Positions 1-11,629 of a stretch of 64,000 nucleotides of DNA are shown one piece after another. The notes under the pieces were generated by a model. The model did not search any database. It was given only the letters and a program-made list of their open reading frames with translations, and was not told where the DNA came from. Each line of letters begins with the position of its first letter. The first letter of the stretch is position 1. Origin of the DNA: Dactylis glomerata (lineage: Eukaryota > Streptophyta > Magnoliopsida > Poales > Poaceae); NCBI GenBank assembly GCA_007115705.1, contig QXEO01000549.1, positions 3,759,688 to 3,823,687 of the forward strand, given 5' to 3'. Both the position numbers and the translations under genes were made by a program.

Positions 1-846
1 ACTAACAAAAAAAACTAAAACAACAGACGCTCCAAGAAAAACACATAGTGCATGAAGCAATAAAAATATAGTGTCTTGAAAGGTGACCTGATTTTTGCCG
101 ATGAAGAAGGGGTGCCTCGGGGGCATCCCCAAGCTTTGACGCTTGTACTTCTTGGATATTTCTTGGGGTGATGCATGGGCATCCCCAAGCTTGAGCTTTT
201 ATCCATTATTCAACTCATCTCATCATTCTCCAATCCCTACACTTGAAAACTTCCTTCATACAAAACTAAACACAAATCTATTAGCAACATTAGTGTAGCA
301 TAACATATAATCAACCTCTTTTTGCTTCAGGTTTCAACTCAAAACCACCACATATATAGCAAATATTACTGTAGCAACTTCCCCAAAAGTTCCATGATCA
401 AAAGAACTCAAAAGAAAGCGATAAAGCGGCAAACACAAATACTGGCAGAAATCTGTCAAAACAGAACAGCTGACAAAGGCCGAATTTTTGAGGTGTTTTA
501 TGTTGCTCAAATCAAAAAGTGTTCAACTAACAAAAGTTTGTATATAACCTGGGGCATATGCACAAGAAATCGCAGGTCCAAAAGATATACAGAGAATTTA
601 TACGAATTTTTACGGTGCAGCACTGAAAACAGTTTCAGGACAGCAACATCCCCAAATCTTTACCTCACTCGAATTAGAGGCTTCTCTTAGCACAACAACA
701 AAATAAACAAGATAAGGAGCGGTCATTACAGTAGTAATGACTTCCAAGACTCAAATAAAAGAAAAAGTACTGAAAATAAAACATTGGGTTATCTCCCAAG
801 AGTGCTTTTCTTTAACGCCTTTGAGCTAGGCGCAGAAAATTGCGAA
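1..846 (-). other. Noncoding interior of element A, 3' of protease
   Basis: No credible coding region. This tract is collinear with about 49620-50446 of element B, for example the shared run around 780-840 (ending near GAGCTAGGCGCAGAAAAT) and the pair of CATCCCCAAGCTT motifs near 125 and 180. The similarity between two elements with different coding regions suggests a conserved noncoding module. The short ORFs here are not supported by any family resemblance. Confidence 0.7.
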
Positions 847-1578
847 TCAAGTAACCTCAAGTGATGAAGCATCAAGCTCATAATTTGATCTAAGAATAGA
901 GTCAAAAAGTAATTTATTTCTTTTCCTAGAGAAGTGTTCCATACCTTTCTTTAGTGGGAATTGATATTTGATAGTGCCTTCCCTCATATCAATGATGGCA
1001 CCTACAGTTCGAAGAAAGGGTCTTCCCAAAATAATAGGACATGAAGCATGGCATTCAACGTCCATAACGAGAAAATCAACAGGAACAAGGTTATTGTTAA
1101 CCACAATAATAACATCATTAATCCTTCCCAAAGGTTTCTTCTTAGCAACATCAGCAATAGGAACATCATAATAACATTTTTCAAGCGGTGGTAAATCAAG
1201 CATGTCATAAATTTTTCTAGGCATAATAGAAATACTAGCACCTAGATCACATAAAGCATGGCAACCAAAACCATTAACATGCATATCAATGATGGGTTCC
1301 CAACCATCTTCTAACTTCTTGGGAACGGAAGCTTTTTGCTGCAACTTTTCATCCCTAATTTTCATGAGAGCATTGGTAATATGCTTAGTAAAAGCAATAT
1401 TTAGAGAACTAGCATTGGGAGTCAAAGCAAGATTTTGCAAGCACAAAATAACTTCAGATATATTGCAGCCATCAACATCAAAATCATTAAAAGAAATAGA
1501 GCTATTATCTCCCACACTCCAAAAAATTTCAGCACTCTTTTGAGAAAAAAGTTTTGGCAGTTTTAGGCTTTTTAACAC
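847..1578 (-). CDS. Retropepsin-like protease domain of element A
   Basis: Aspartic protease (retropepsin) segment of an Athila-type gag-protease polyprotein; in the family it cleaves Gag and Pol during particle maturation. The 243-residue ORF has the catalytic-site motif CDLGAS with its Asp near residue 111, and the retropepsin signature ILGRPFLR at about 183-190. The N-terminal 20 residues overlap the end of gag in a different frame. The frame change falls in a run of six Ts (minus strand) near 1545-1550, so the first Met is probably not a true start; the ORF is most likely the downstream part of gag-pro separated by a one-base slip. The protein ends ASSLEVT then stop, and no reverse transcriptase follows in the visible 846 bp. 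Family assignment is firm; activity is unknown. Confidence 0.85.
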   Translation of the reverse strand: MLKSLKLPKLFSQKSAEIFWSVGDNSSISFNDFDVDGCNISEVILCLQNLALTPNASSLNIAFTKHITNALMKIRDEKLQQKASVPKKLEDGWEPIIDMHVNGFGCHALCDLGASISIMPRKIYDMLDLPPLEKCYYDVPIADVAKKKPLGRINDVIIVVNNNLVPVDFLVMDVECHASCPIILGRPFLRTVGAIIDMREGTIKYQFPLKKGMEHFSRKRNKLLFDSILRSNYELDASSLEVT

Positions 1579-2944
1579 AAGGAGTGGGAGTTTTCTCTAC
1601 ACCAATCAAAGTAAGAGGATTGCTAGCATTAGGAGCAACATCATCAGAGGTAGTAATAGTATATACCTTCATCTCTCTAGCCATCTCATCTTCTCTTTCC
1701 CACCTGGCATGCAATTCCGCTAACAATCTAATATTTTCATCAATTCCAACTTGAATAGCATTAGCAGTAGCAAAAACATTGTTCTCTTTCACATCATTAG
1801 GCAACACTTTTAATTTCAGAAGTTCAACATCATGAGCAAGGCTATCAACTTTAGAAGCAAGAATATCAATTTTGCCTAACTTTTCCTCAATAGACTTGTT
1901 AAAAGTAGTTTGCTTACCGATGAAGTCCTTGAGCATTACCTCAAGCTCGGAGGGCGCGGCCCTAGTGTTGTTGTAGGAATTACCATAAGAATTACCATAA
2001 CCATTACCATTGGTAGAAGGATACGGCCTATAATTGTTACTAGCAAAATTGTTCCTATAAGCATTGTTGTTAAAATTATTATTTCTAATGAAATTCACAT
2101 CAACATGCTCTTCTTGAGCAACCAGAGAGGCTAAAGGAACATTATTAGGATCAACATGAGTCCTATCATTAGCAAGCATAGCCATAATGGTATCAATCTT
2201 ATCATTCAAGGAAGAGGTTTCCTCAACAGAATTTACCTTCTTACCTTGTGGAGCTCTCTCGGTGTGCCATTCGGAATAATTCACCATCATGTTGTCGAGT
2301 AGCTTTGTTACGGCGCCCAAGGTAAGGGACATAAAAGTGCCTCCAGCAGCTGAATCAAGTAGGTTCCTCGAAGAAAAATTCAGTCCTGCATAAAAAGTTT
2401 GGACAATCATCCAAGTAGTCAGTCCATGAGTGGGGCAATTCTTTATCATAGATTTCATTCTTTCCCAAGCTTGAGCAACATGTTCATTATCAAATTGAGT
2501 AAACTTCATAATATTGCTACGCAGAGATATAATCTTAGCAGGAGGATAGTATCTACCAATAAAAGCATCCTTACACTTAGCCCATGAATCAATACTATTC
2601 TTAGTCAAAGATAGCAACCAATCTTTAGCTTTTCCTCTCAAAGAAAAAGGAAACAACTTGAGCTTAATAATATCACTTTCTACATCCTTATACTTTTGCA
2701 TCTCACATAGCTCAACAAAATTGTTGAGATGAGCTGCAGCATCTTCAGTACTAGCACCAGAAAATTGTTCTTTCATAACAAGGTTCAATAAAGCAGGCTT
2801 AATCTCATAAAAGTTTGCAGCAGGAGCAGGTGGTGCAATAGGAGTGCATATAAAATCACTATTGTTCATGCTAGTAAAGTCACACAACTTGGTGTTTTCA
2901 GGAGTAGCCATTTTAGCAAAACTAAAGTAAACAAGTAAAAACAA
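1529..2944 (-). CDS. Gag polyprotein of element A (Athila-type)
   Basis: Structural Gag protein of a Ty3/gypsy element. The listed ORF opens upstream; the likely start is the MATPENTKLCDF methionine at 2911, because the same start is conserved in the two gag fragments of element X. The Retrotrans_gag-like core lies around residues 70-190 (AHLNNFVELCEMQ, FPFSLRGKAKDWLLSL, WAKCKDAFIGRYYPP). A low-complexity Asn/Gly/Tyr-rich stretch follows (about 300-350), then a heptad-rich segment (about 350-400) that could be coiled coil. No CX2CX4HX4C zinc knuckle is seen, in line with Athila-type Gag. It ends at a stop 49 bp inside the overlapping protease ORF. X's copies have a TAG where this copy reads Trp (LTTWMIVQTF), so A's gag is the better preserved one. 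Confidence 0.9.
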   Translation of the reverse strand: MFLLVYFSFAKMATPENTKLCDFTSMNNSDFICTPIAPPAPAANFYEIKPALLNLVMKEQFSGASTEDAAAHLNNFVELCEMQKYKDVESDIIKLKLFPFSLRGKAKDWLLSLTKNSIDSWAKCKDAFIGRYYPPAKIISLRSNIMKFTQFDNEHVAQAWERMKSMIKNCPTHGLTTWMIVQTFYAGLNFSSRNLLDSAAGGTFMSLTLGAVTKLLDNMMVNYSEWHTERAPQGKKVNSVEETSSLNDKIDTIMAMLANDRTHVDPNNVPLASLVAQEEHVDVNFIRNNNFNNNAYRNNFASNNYRPYPSTNGNGYGNSYGNSYNNTRAAPSELEVMLKDFIGKQTTFNKSIEEKLGKIDILASKVDSLAHDVELLKLKVLPNDVKENNVFATANAIQVGIDENIRLLAELHARWEREDEMAREMKVYTITTSDDVAPNASNPLTLIGVEKTPTPCVKKPKTAKTFFSKEC

Positions 2945-3076
2945 CTACCAAGGATTCTAATTTTTTTGGGTTTTTGATATAAAAACGATGCAGGTAAAAT
3001 AAATAAAGTAAGCAAAACAATAACAAAGTAAAGGATGTGCGTGCGAAAACTCCCCTCGCAGAAGTCTTCCACTCTT

Positions 3077-3156
3077 CCCCGGCAACGGCGCCAGAAAAGA
3101 CTGGTGCCTAGTTGACGTGGGAGCTTATTCTTCTTCAATCCCCGGCAATGGCGCCA
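3077..3156 (-). promoter_or_regulatory. Two tandem primer-binding sites of element A
   Basis: Two copies of a sequence complementary to the 3' end of plant tRNA-Asp lie 63 bp apart. On the minus strand they read TGGCGCCATTGCCGGGG (3140-3156, 11 bp from the LTR) and TGGCGCCGTTGCCGGGG (3077-3093). Each is preceded by TCTTTTC. The LTR-proximal copy has one mismatch to the consensus seen in the other elements here (CATTG instead of CGTTG); the distal copy matches it. The LTR-proximal one has the normal distance for priming. See findings. Confidence 0.8.
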
Positions 3157-3167
3157 GAAAAGAAGCT

Positions 3168-4815
3168 TGATGCTACCGATTTGATGAAGTAAATAACCGG
3201 CCAGTTGGGAACCCCAAGAGGAAGGTGTGATGAGTATAGCAGCTTGTTTTCCCTCAATTAAGAAACCAAGGTTTAATCGTTCAGGAGAAGAGCAGACAAT
3301 TATGACTGAAGGTGATGCTTGCTAGTTTGCGACAGCTTCGGACAATTTATATATGGCGCCTCGTCCAAGCTTTGCTTGCTAGCTGCAACGCGGAACCTGC
3401 ACACAACACAACCAAGTACTTTGCTCCCAACTTGCGATGAGGTTGTCAATCTCACCGGTTTGCTTAAAACAAAGGTTATGAGCGTATCGAGTGGAAAACA
3501 GTAGAGTATGCGAGTAAAGTAAACAGTGCGAGTAAAGTAAACAGCTGATAGCAATATGATGGAAATAGGACCGGGGTCCACAGTTCACTAGTGGTGTCTC
3601 TACATAAGATAAAATAACACATGCTGGGTAAACAAATTACAGTTGGGCAATTGATAGAATAAAGATAAACATGATATGTCAAGAAGATCACTATGAGATT
3701 TACTCTGGGCATTACAACAAAATACATAGACCGCCATCCAACTGCATCTATGACTAATAATCCACTAACGGGGATATCGTCCGAACACCCCATGAGTATT
3801 AAGTTGCGAACAACAGATAATTGCATTAAGCAAAGTGTGTAATGTAAACAAAGCATATGCCCTTGAGCATATGAATGTTGTTTTCTCCCTAGTAGCAACA
3901 GCACATCTACAATCTTAGAGGTTTCTGTCACTCCCCCAGGTTAAATAGAGGCATGAACCCACTATCGAGCATAAATACCCCCTCTTGGAGTCACTAGCAA
4001 CTACTTGGCCAAGATAGCTACTAACAACGGAGAGCATGCAAGATCATAAACAACATAGAGATAACATAAGATATATTTCAGTATAGCAACTCAATCATAA
4101 CACCAATATTCATCGGATCCCAACAAACCAAACATGTAGAATTACATAACGGTGATCTCAATCATGTAGGGCAGCTCATGAGATCTAAACATGAAGCACA
4201 TGGTGGAGAAGACAACCATCTAGCTACTGCTATGGACCCATAGTCCAAGGTAGACTACTCACTCATCGCTCCGGAGGCAAGCATGGCGATGAAGAAGACC
4301 TTCGGTGGCGATTCCCCTCTCCGGCAGGGTGCCGGGAAGAGCTTCTGGACCCTCCCGATCTCGGGTCGACGACGGCGGCGGATCGCGATGTGTTTCTGGA
4401 AAATTGATCGGGTACTTAGGTTTTTCCCGTCGGGGGTCTTTATAGGCGAAGGGGCGATGTCAGAGGTGGCCCCAGACCTCCTCACACCATGGCGGCGCGG
4501 CCAGGGCCTGGGCCACGCCAGCCTGGTGTGAGCCTGGCCTGTGGCCCCTCTCCTACTCCTCTTCGGATCTCTGGAGGCTCCCGGACAAAATAAGACTTCA
4601 GGAACTTGTTTCGTCCAATTCCAAGAATAATTCCTGTGTATCACTTCTGAAACACAAAAACAACAGAAAACAGGGAACTGGCATTGTGGCAACTTGTTAA
4701 TAGGTTAGTTCCGAAAAATGCATAAAAGTGCCACGAAGTGTAACGAAACAGTAGACAAATGGTGTATAAACAAGCATGGAGCATCAAAAATTATAGATAC
4801 GTTGGAGACGTATCA
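3168..4815 (-). repeat. 5' LTR of element A
   Basis: 1,648-bp LTR, TG...CA bounded. The minus-strand start is TGATACGTCTCCAACGTATC and the end ...GTAGCATCA adjoins the primer site. It carries the minus-strand TATA-like CTATAAAG (complement near 4438-4446), giving transcription leftwards into gag. The sequence is alignable along its whole length with the other TGATACGTCTC LTRs in the window. Confidence 0.92.
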
Positions 4816-4881
4816 ACCCCCTGGTGGCGTGGGCCAGGGGCAGGCCGCGCCACCCTTGGGTGAGCCTGGCCTGTGGCCCCC
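4816..4881 (-). repeat. Fragment of the 3' LTR of element B
   Basis: These 66 bp align with 52514-52580 of the 5' LTR of element B (CCCCCTGGTGGC... to GCCTGTGGCCCCC). The piece lies between element A on the left and the solo LTR on the right. The remaining leftward part of this LTR must lie beyond element A, outside the window. ACCCC at 4816-4820 would be one copy of A's target duplication. Confidence 0.85.
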
Positions 4882-6525
4882 TGATGGCGCCGGTGTTGAT
4901 ATATAGATCACCAACCAGTTGGGAATCCCAAGCGGAAGGTATGATGAGCACAGTAGCAGTTTTCCCTCAGTAAGAAACCAAGGTTTATCGAACCAGTAGG
5001 AGAAAGCCAAACTTAAGAAGGTGATGCTTGCTAGCTGCGTGACACTCTAACAAGGGCGCCGTTTACGATTCTTGTTAGCACGTCTTCAACTAGTAGCAAC
5101 GCGGAACCTACACACAACACAACCAACTACTTTGCTCCCAACTTACGATGAGGTTGTCAATCTCACCGGTTTGCTGTAAACAAAGGTATGAGCGTATCGA
5201 GTGGAAAGCAGTAGTAGTATGCGAGAAAATAAACAGTGCGAGTAAAGTAAACAGGTGATAGCAATGTAAAGGAAATTGGACCGGGGTCCACAGTTCACTA
5301 GTGGTGTCTCTCCATAAAATAAATAACAACATGCTGGGTAAACAAATTACAGTTGGGAAATTGATAGAATAAAGATAACATGCATATGTCGCAAGGATCA
5401 CTATGAGATTTACTCTGGGCATTACAACAAAATACATAGACCGCCATCCAACTGCATCTATGACTAATAATCCACCTGCGGGGAATCATCCGAGGACACC
5501 GAAAGTATTAAGTTGCGAACAACAGATAACTGCATTAAGTAAAGTGTGTAATGTAAACAAAGCATATGTCCTTGGACATAAGAATGTTGTTTTCTCCCTA
5601 GTGGCAATAGCACATCTACAACCTTAGAGGTTTCTGTCACTCCCCCAGATTAAATAGAGGCATGAACCCAACTATCGAGCATAAATACCCCCTCTTGGAG
5701 TCACTAGTATCTACTTGGCCAAGATAGCTACTAACAACGGAAAGCATGCAAGATCATAAACAACATAGAGATAACATAAGATAATATTCAGCACATCAAC
5801 TCAACATAACATCAATATTCATCGGATCCCAACAAACACAACATGTAGAATTACACAAAGATGATCTCGATCATGTAAGGCAGCTCACGAGATCTAAACA
5901 TGAAGCACATGGTGGAGAAGACAACCATCTAGCTACTGCTATGGACCCATAGTCCAAGGTAGACTACTCACTCATCGCGCCGGAGGCAAGGATGGCGATG
6001 AAGAAGACCTCCGGTGGTGATTCCCCTCTCCGGCAGGGTGCCGGGAAGAGCTTCTGGACCCTCCCGATCTCGGGTCGACGACGACAACGGATCGCGATGT
6101 GTTTCTAGAAAATTGATCGGGTGTTTAGGTTTTTCCCATCGGGGGGTCTTTATAGGCGAAGGGGCGGCATCAGAAGTGGACCAGGGCGGTCACACACATA
6201 GGGGACGCGGCCAGGGGATGGGCCACGCCGCCCTATTGTGTGGCCGGCCCGTGGCCCTTCTCCGTCTCCTCTTCGGACTTCTGGAAGCTTTGGTAAATTT
6301 CTGGATGTTCAGCTTTTGTTTTGTCCAATTCCGAGAATATTTCATGTGTAACTTTTCTGAAACACAAAAATAGCAGAAAACAGGGAACTGGCACTGTGGC
6401 ATCTTGTTAATAGGTTAGTTCCGGAAAATGCATAAAAATGCCACGAAGTGTAACGAAACACTAAGCAAATGATGTAAAAACAAACATGGAGCATCAAAAA
6501 TTATAGATACGTTTGAGATGTATCA
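4882..6525 (-). mobile_element. Solo LTR (Athila-clade) inserted in the LTR of element B
   Basis: A complete 1,644-bp LTR with a perfect 5-bp target duplication CCCCC at 4877-4881 and 6526-6530 and no internal domain. It reads TGATACATCTC... on the minus strand and ends ...GGCGCCATCA. Solo LTRs arise by recombination between the two LTRs of a full element, so a whole element once stood here. Removing it joins 4881 to 6531 and restores the sequence found at 52576-52586 in the sister LTR. Confidence 0.93.
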
Positions 6526-6530
6526 CCCCC

Positions 6531-6795
6531 CTCCATCTCATCTTCGGTCTTCGCGAAGATTCGGTAAAAATAGCAGGCTTGGCTTTTGTTTCATCTAATT
6601 CCGAGAATATTTTCTGTGTAGCTTTTCTGAAACACAAAAATAGCAGAAAATAGGGAACTGGCACTGTGGCATCTCGTTAGTAGGTTAGTTCCAGAAAATG
6701 CATAAAAATGCCACGAAGTGTAACAAAACACAAAGCAAATGGTGTGTAAACAAGCATGGAGCATCAAAAATTATAGATACGTTTGAGACGTATCA
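6531..6795 (-). repeat. 5'-terminal fragment of the 3' LTR of element B
   Basis: 265 bp ending in the LTR start TGATACGTCTC (minus strand) at 6795. It matches 52586-52849, including the distinctive CTCCATCTCATCTTCGGTC segment. The sequence to its right, read on the minus strand, is a purine-rich tract (CAGCTTGGGGATGCT) expected just before a 3' LTR, so this is the 3' LTR of element B. Confidence 0.9.
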
Positions 6796-8522
6796 AGCAT
6801 CCCCAAGCTGAACTCTTGCTCGTCCTCGAGTAGGTAAGTGATAACAAAAGAATAATTTTTGAGGTGACATGCACCATCACAATCTTGATCAACGATGTAA
6901 AGCATTGATTGTTGGGATCAAAGTACTTAAAACATGGGCATAAGAGACATAATCTTGATAATAAAAACTTAGCAACCATGTTATAACATGAAAAGTAACA
7001 CAAACGAAAGATCATGAGTAATGAAACATTGAAAGTCAAACGTGTGTTCAAATCATATGGGAAAACATATCAAAGTGGTTTTCAGCTTGTCCTTCATGGA
7101 ATAGCAAAACATAAATGCATAGGACACCTTCAAGTTTTAAGAGGGAGACTAGATACAAATAATTTAAGAATAAGCAAAACCATAATTATGAATCAATCAA
7201 TGATAAACTTTGGGACTATGCACATTAAACTCAGAATGACAACTATGCTCTCTTAGATGGTGCATAAAGGTAGAAGGTGGAGACTCAACATAAAAGTAAA
7301 AGAAAGGCCCTTCGCAGAGGGAAGCAGGGATTGCAAGTTTTATAAACCTTCAAAAATTATGGTACTTACTAGCTTTGAGCTCTCATTGCCCCCATCATAG
7401 GCATCTTGAATGGTTAAAGTTAATGCGAGTACAATTACGAAGCATATGCTTAACAAATCATAAGTTGAAAACCTCGTGTCCCGTGAAGTACGAATACCCA
7501 AACCTCATGCTACTCGACTTAGGTCCCAAGCAAGCTCTTGTCATTGCAAGCATACACGTATCATTGAGAACCGCCAACGGGGTACTTCCTGCCCGATGAC
7601 ATGGAACAAGCCCACATCAAAATGACAAGACAAACAGACAATGAACATCTCGGCATCTCTTTTATTTACCATTGGTATAGCTTTTTATTGTGAGATGTGT
7701 CGTCAAATGTCCACTATGGGCATGCTGTAAATTTCCACCATGAATGATGCATGGCTTAGATTAGCGGCCCAGGTGTTTCTCTAACACATATACAAACTCC
7801 ATGATCTCGCAAGATCCCAACTTATTTCACATCGTGAGTATCCATAAATAAAAGATCACGATATCAACTCAAATGAGAGAAAGTGCAATGTTGAAAGCTT
7901 GCCCCATGACGGCATGGTTGGGCTAATTTCCAACTTACAACTTGCAAGTATAACATCAACATAAGAGAGCCACAATGTCAAAATTTTAAAAGCGAGAAAA
8001 GTAAAGTGTGTAGTCAGGTTCGTGAGAGCTTTACTGACTAATTTTCACATAACACCAAAAAGAGTTTAATTTGAAGGATAGATAAAAGCAAGTCAAATGT
8101 ACTTGGAATAGCAAATTGCTAATAGGTATGTATAGTGGACACATTGGAATAACTTGGTTTTTGGGAGTTGGATGCATGAGTAGAGCTCATACTCAGTACA
8201 AAACGAAGGCTAGCAAAAGACTGGAAGCGACCAACTAAGAGAGCAATAACGGCCATAATCATGCATAGCGACAAAACATCATTAAAAGAAGCATAAAGTG
8301 GCATAACAAGTCAAAAACCAACTAATCATAGAGGCTTATGGTGACTTTGTAAGAGTCAAACATGTTGTAAGCATGCGCCAAGTCAACCCAAATAAAGCAT
8401 CAAGGAGAAAACCAAATAAATGCTTCCATATAATAAAAACAACGCATGATTTTTTTCAAAGGCTCATTAAGCAATCTCAGTCATTTGAGACAAGTCATGC
8501 TAGAGCAAAAACTACTAAGCAT
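6796..8522 (-). other. 3' noncoding region of element B, proximal half
   Basis: Contains the polypurine tract next to the LTR (6796-6812). No coding region is supported. Collinear with 10155-11510 of element X, so B and X share this noncoding module. It is interrupted after AGCAT (8518-8522) by element X and continues at 49232. Confidence 0.85.
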
Positions 8523-10154
8523 TGATGCGGGCAGGATAACCACCCAGTTGGGAACCCCAAGAGGAAGGTATGATGAGTATAATAACAAATTTTCCCTCAG
8601 TAAGAAACCAAGGTATGTCGAATCTAGGAAAAAGCCAAACTCCAGAAGGTGATGCTAACTAGCCTACTAACACTCCAACAAGGGCGCCGTTTACGACACT
8701 TGTTGACTCGTCTTCAACCAGTAGCAACGCGGAACCTGCACACAACACAACCAAATACTTTGCTCCCAACTTACGATGAGGTTGTCAATCTCACCGGTTT
8801 GCTTGAAACAAAGGAATGAGCGTATCGAGTGGAAAATAGTAATAGTATGCGAGTAAAGTAAACAATGCGAGTAAAGTAAACATGTGATAGCAATATAAAG
8901 GAAATAGGACCGGGCTTCACAGTTCACTAGTGGTGTCTCTCCATAATATAAAATAACACATGCTGGGTAAACAAATTACAGTTGGGCAATTGATAGAATA
9001 AAGACAACGTGCATGTCGAGAGGATCACTATGAGATTTACTCTGGGCATTACAATAAGATACATAGACCACCATCCAACTACATCTATGACTAATAATCC
9101 ACTTGTGGCGAATCAATCCGAGAACTCCACAAGTATTAAGTTGCGAACAACAGATAACTGCATTAAGCACAGTGTGTAATGTAAACAAAGCATATACCCT
9201 CGAGCATATGAATGTTGTTTTCCCCCTAGTAGCAATAGCACATCTACAACCTTAGAGGTTTCTGTCACTCCCCCAGATTAAATAGAGGCATGAACCCACT
9301 ATCAAGCATAAATACCCCCTCTTGGAGTCACTAGCAACTACTTGGCCAAGATAGCTACTAACAACGGAGAGCATGCAAGATCATAAACAACATAGAGATA
9401 ACATAAGATAATATTCAGCACATCAACTCAATCATAACACCAATATTCATCGGATCCCAACAAACACAACATGTAGAATTACATAACGGTGATCTCGATC
9501 ATGTAAAGCAGCTCACGTGATCTAAACATGAAGCACATGGTGGAGAAGACAACCATCTAGCTACTGCTATGGACCCATAGTCCAAGGTAGACTACTCACT
9601 CATCGCGCCAGAGGCAAGCATAGCAATGAAGAAGACGCCCGGTGGCGATTCCCCTCTCCGGCAGGGTGCCAGGAAGAGCTTCTGGACCCTCCCGATCTTC
9701 GGGTCGACGGCGGCGGCGGATCGCGATGTGTTCTGGAAAAGTGATCGGGTATTTAGGTTTTTCCCATCGAGGGGTCTTTATAGGCGAAGGGGCAGCGTCA
9801 GAGGTGGACCATGGGGCCCACACCACCAGGGGGCGCGGGCCAGCCCTAGGCCACGCCGCCCTATGGTGTGGCCGCCCTCTGGCTCGGCTTCGTCTCCTCT
9901 TCGGTGTTCTGGAAGCTTCGTGAAATATCTGGACGTCTGGCTTTTGTTTCGTCCAATTCCGAGAATATTTCCTGTGTAACATTTCTGAAACACAAAAACA
10001 GCAAAAAAACAGGGAACTGGCACTGTGGCATCTCGTTAATAGGTTAGTTCCGAAAAATGCATAAAAATGCCATGAAGTATAATGAAACACTAAGCAAATG
10101 GTGTAAAAACAAGCATGGATCATCAAAAATTATGGATACGTTGGAGACGTATCA
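8523..10154 (-). repeat. LTR C: 3' LTR of element X
   Basis: 1,632 bp, minus strand TGATACGTCTCCAACG... to ...CTGCCCGCATCA. It adjoins a polypurine tract on the right (10155-10170), which marks it as the 3' LTR. Its GC-rich 5' half (near 9780-9900, with CAGCGTCAGAGGTGGACCA) matches LTR F and not LTRs D or E, so C and F are the original pair. Confidence 0.92.
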
Positions 10155-11629
10155 GCATCCCCAAGCTTAACTCCTGCTCGTCCTCGAGTAGGTAAGTGAT
10201 AACAAAAGAAATAATTTTTGAGGTGACATGCACCTACACAATCTTGACCATATATGTAAGCGTTGTGCGCTGGGATCAAAAGAACTTAAAACATGGGCAT
10301 GAAAGATATAATCTTGATAGAAGAAACTTAGCAACCATGTTATAACATGAAAAAGAACACAAACAAAAGATCATGAAAATGAAACAATGAAAGTCAAATG
10401 TGTGTTCAAATCATAAGGAAAAACATACAAATGGTTTTCAACTTGTCCTTCATGGAGAGCAAAACATAAATGCATAGGACACCTTCAAGTTTAAGAGGGC
10501 GACTAGATACAAATAATTTGAGAACAAGTGAAACCAACAATATGAATCAATCAGTGAAAACTTTGGGATAATGCACATTATACTCAGAATGATAACTATG
10601 CTCTCTTAATGGTGCATAAAGATAGAAGGTGGAGACTCAACATAAAAGTAAAAGAAAGGCCCTTCGCGGAGGGAAGCAGTGATTAAACATGTGCTAGAGC
10701 TTTTCATTTGTAAAACAGAGATAAAACTTGGGTTTTGAGAGGTGGTTGCTTTTGTCAACGACTAGCAATGGGGTTCTTACTATCTTCCATACAAAAATGA
10801 AACAAGTTTTTGAGAGAGAGATTGGCACTTTTGTGCTCTTTTATAAAACTTGGCACTCCTCCCCACCTTTTTTCCTTTCTCAAACCATGGCTAACCGATT
10901 CCATCGGGTGCCCACCAACATTCACATACCATGGAGGAGTGCCTTTTTTCTTTCTTTTTTTCTCTTTTTTTTTCTTTTTGGAATAAGCAATATGGAAGAT
11001 AGCAAATTCGACCACTACGTCCCCATGAGCTAAAAACAGTGGCACAAAATGAGAAGTAGTTGAAAGTTTTGAAAGGTAGCACATGAAAATTTACTTTGGA
11101 ATGGCTTACAAATACCATGCATAGGAATTTATAGTGGACACAATGGAACAACTTGGTTTTTAGGAGTTGGATGCACGAGTAGAGCTCATACTCAGTAGAA
11201 AATGAAGGCTAGCAAAAGACTGGGAGCGACCAACTAAGAGAGCAATAACGGCCATAATCATGCATAGCGACAAAGCGACATTAAAAGAAGCATAAGATGG
11301 CATCAAAAGTCAAAAACTAAATGATCATAGAGGCAATGGCGACTTTGTATGAGTCTAACATGTGTGAGCATGCACCAAGTCAACCCAAATAAAGCATCAA
11401 AGGAGAAAACCAAAATAATGCTTCCAAATAATTAAAACAACGCATGATTTTTTTAAAGGCTCATTAAGCAATCTCATTTATTTGAGACAAGTCATGCTAC
11501 AGCAAAACCACTAAGCATGCTATCAAAAATATATCAAGCATGACATGTAAAAGCCTAGGCCGCAGTCTACACAAGCTCCAATCAAAAATTCGACCTTTGT
11601 CAGCTGAAATCTATCAAAACAGAACAGCA
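10155..11629 (-). other. 3' noncoding region of element X
   Basis: Homologous to B's 6796-8522 and, around 10620-11200, also to 26480-27060 of element G2, which has a different LTR. It includes a pyrimidine-rich tract at 10944-10980. No supported gene. At 11583-11629 the collinearity breaks: a piece matching the inverse complement of about 462-492 is followed by a direct piece matching about 450-472, centred on CAGCTG, before LTR D begins. Confidence 0.75.

Larger units (their letters stand above)
1..4815 (-). mobile_element. Element A: partial Athila-clade Ty3/gypsy retrotransposon (5' LTR, gag, protease)
   Basis: Minus-strand LTR retrotransposon running off the left window edge. Reading leftwards from its 5' end it has an LTR (3168-4815), two tRNA-Asp-type primer sites, a gag ORF, a retropepsin ORF and a noncoding tract that reaches position 1. 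The right boundary is set by the LTR start TGATACGTCTC (minus strand) next to ACCCC at 4816-4820. The flanking DNA is the interior of element B's 3' LTR, as shown by alignment with B's other LTR near 52510-52600. No reverse transcriptase is visible inside the window. The tract 1-846 matches the region that in element B leads straight to the 3' end without pol, so A may also be pol-less; the left part is unseen. Confidence 0.9.

Noticed and set aside
4255..4692. Minus-strand ORF of 145 codons, with relatives near 6190, 9596, 12706, 15158 and 48674
   Set aside because: All lie at the same place inside the GC-rich part of the Athila-type LTRs. Frames differ between copies and are broken by indels, so they are compositional, not genes.
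8518..10159. LTR C as a solo LTR with its own TSD
   Set aside because: The bases right of C (GCATC) do not match AGCAT and form a polypurine tract. The true partner duplication is at 49232-49236 beside LTR F.
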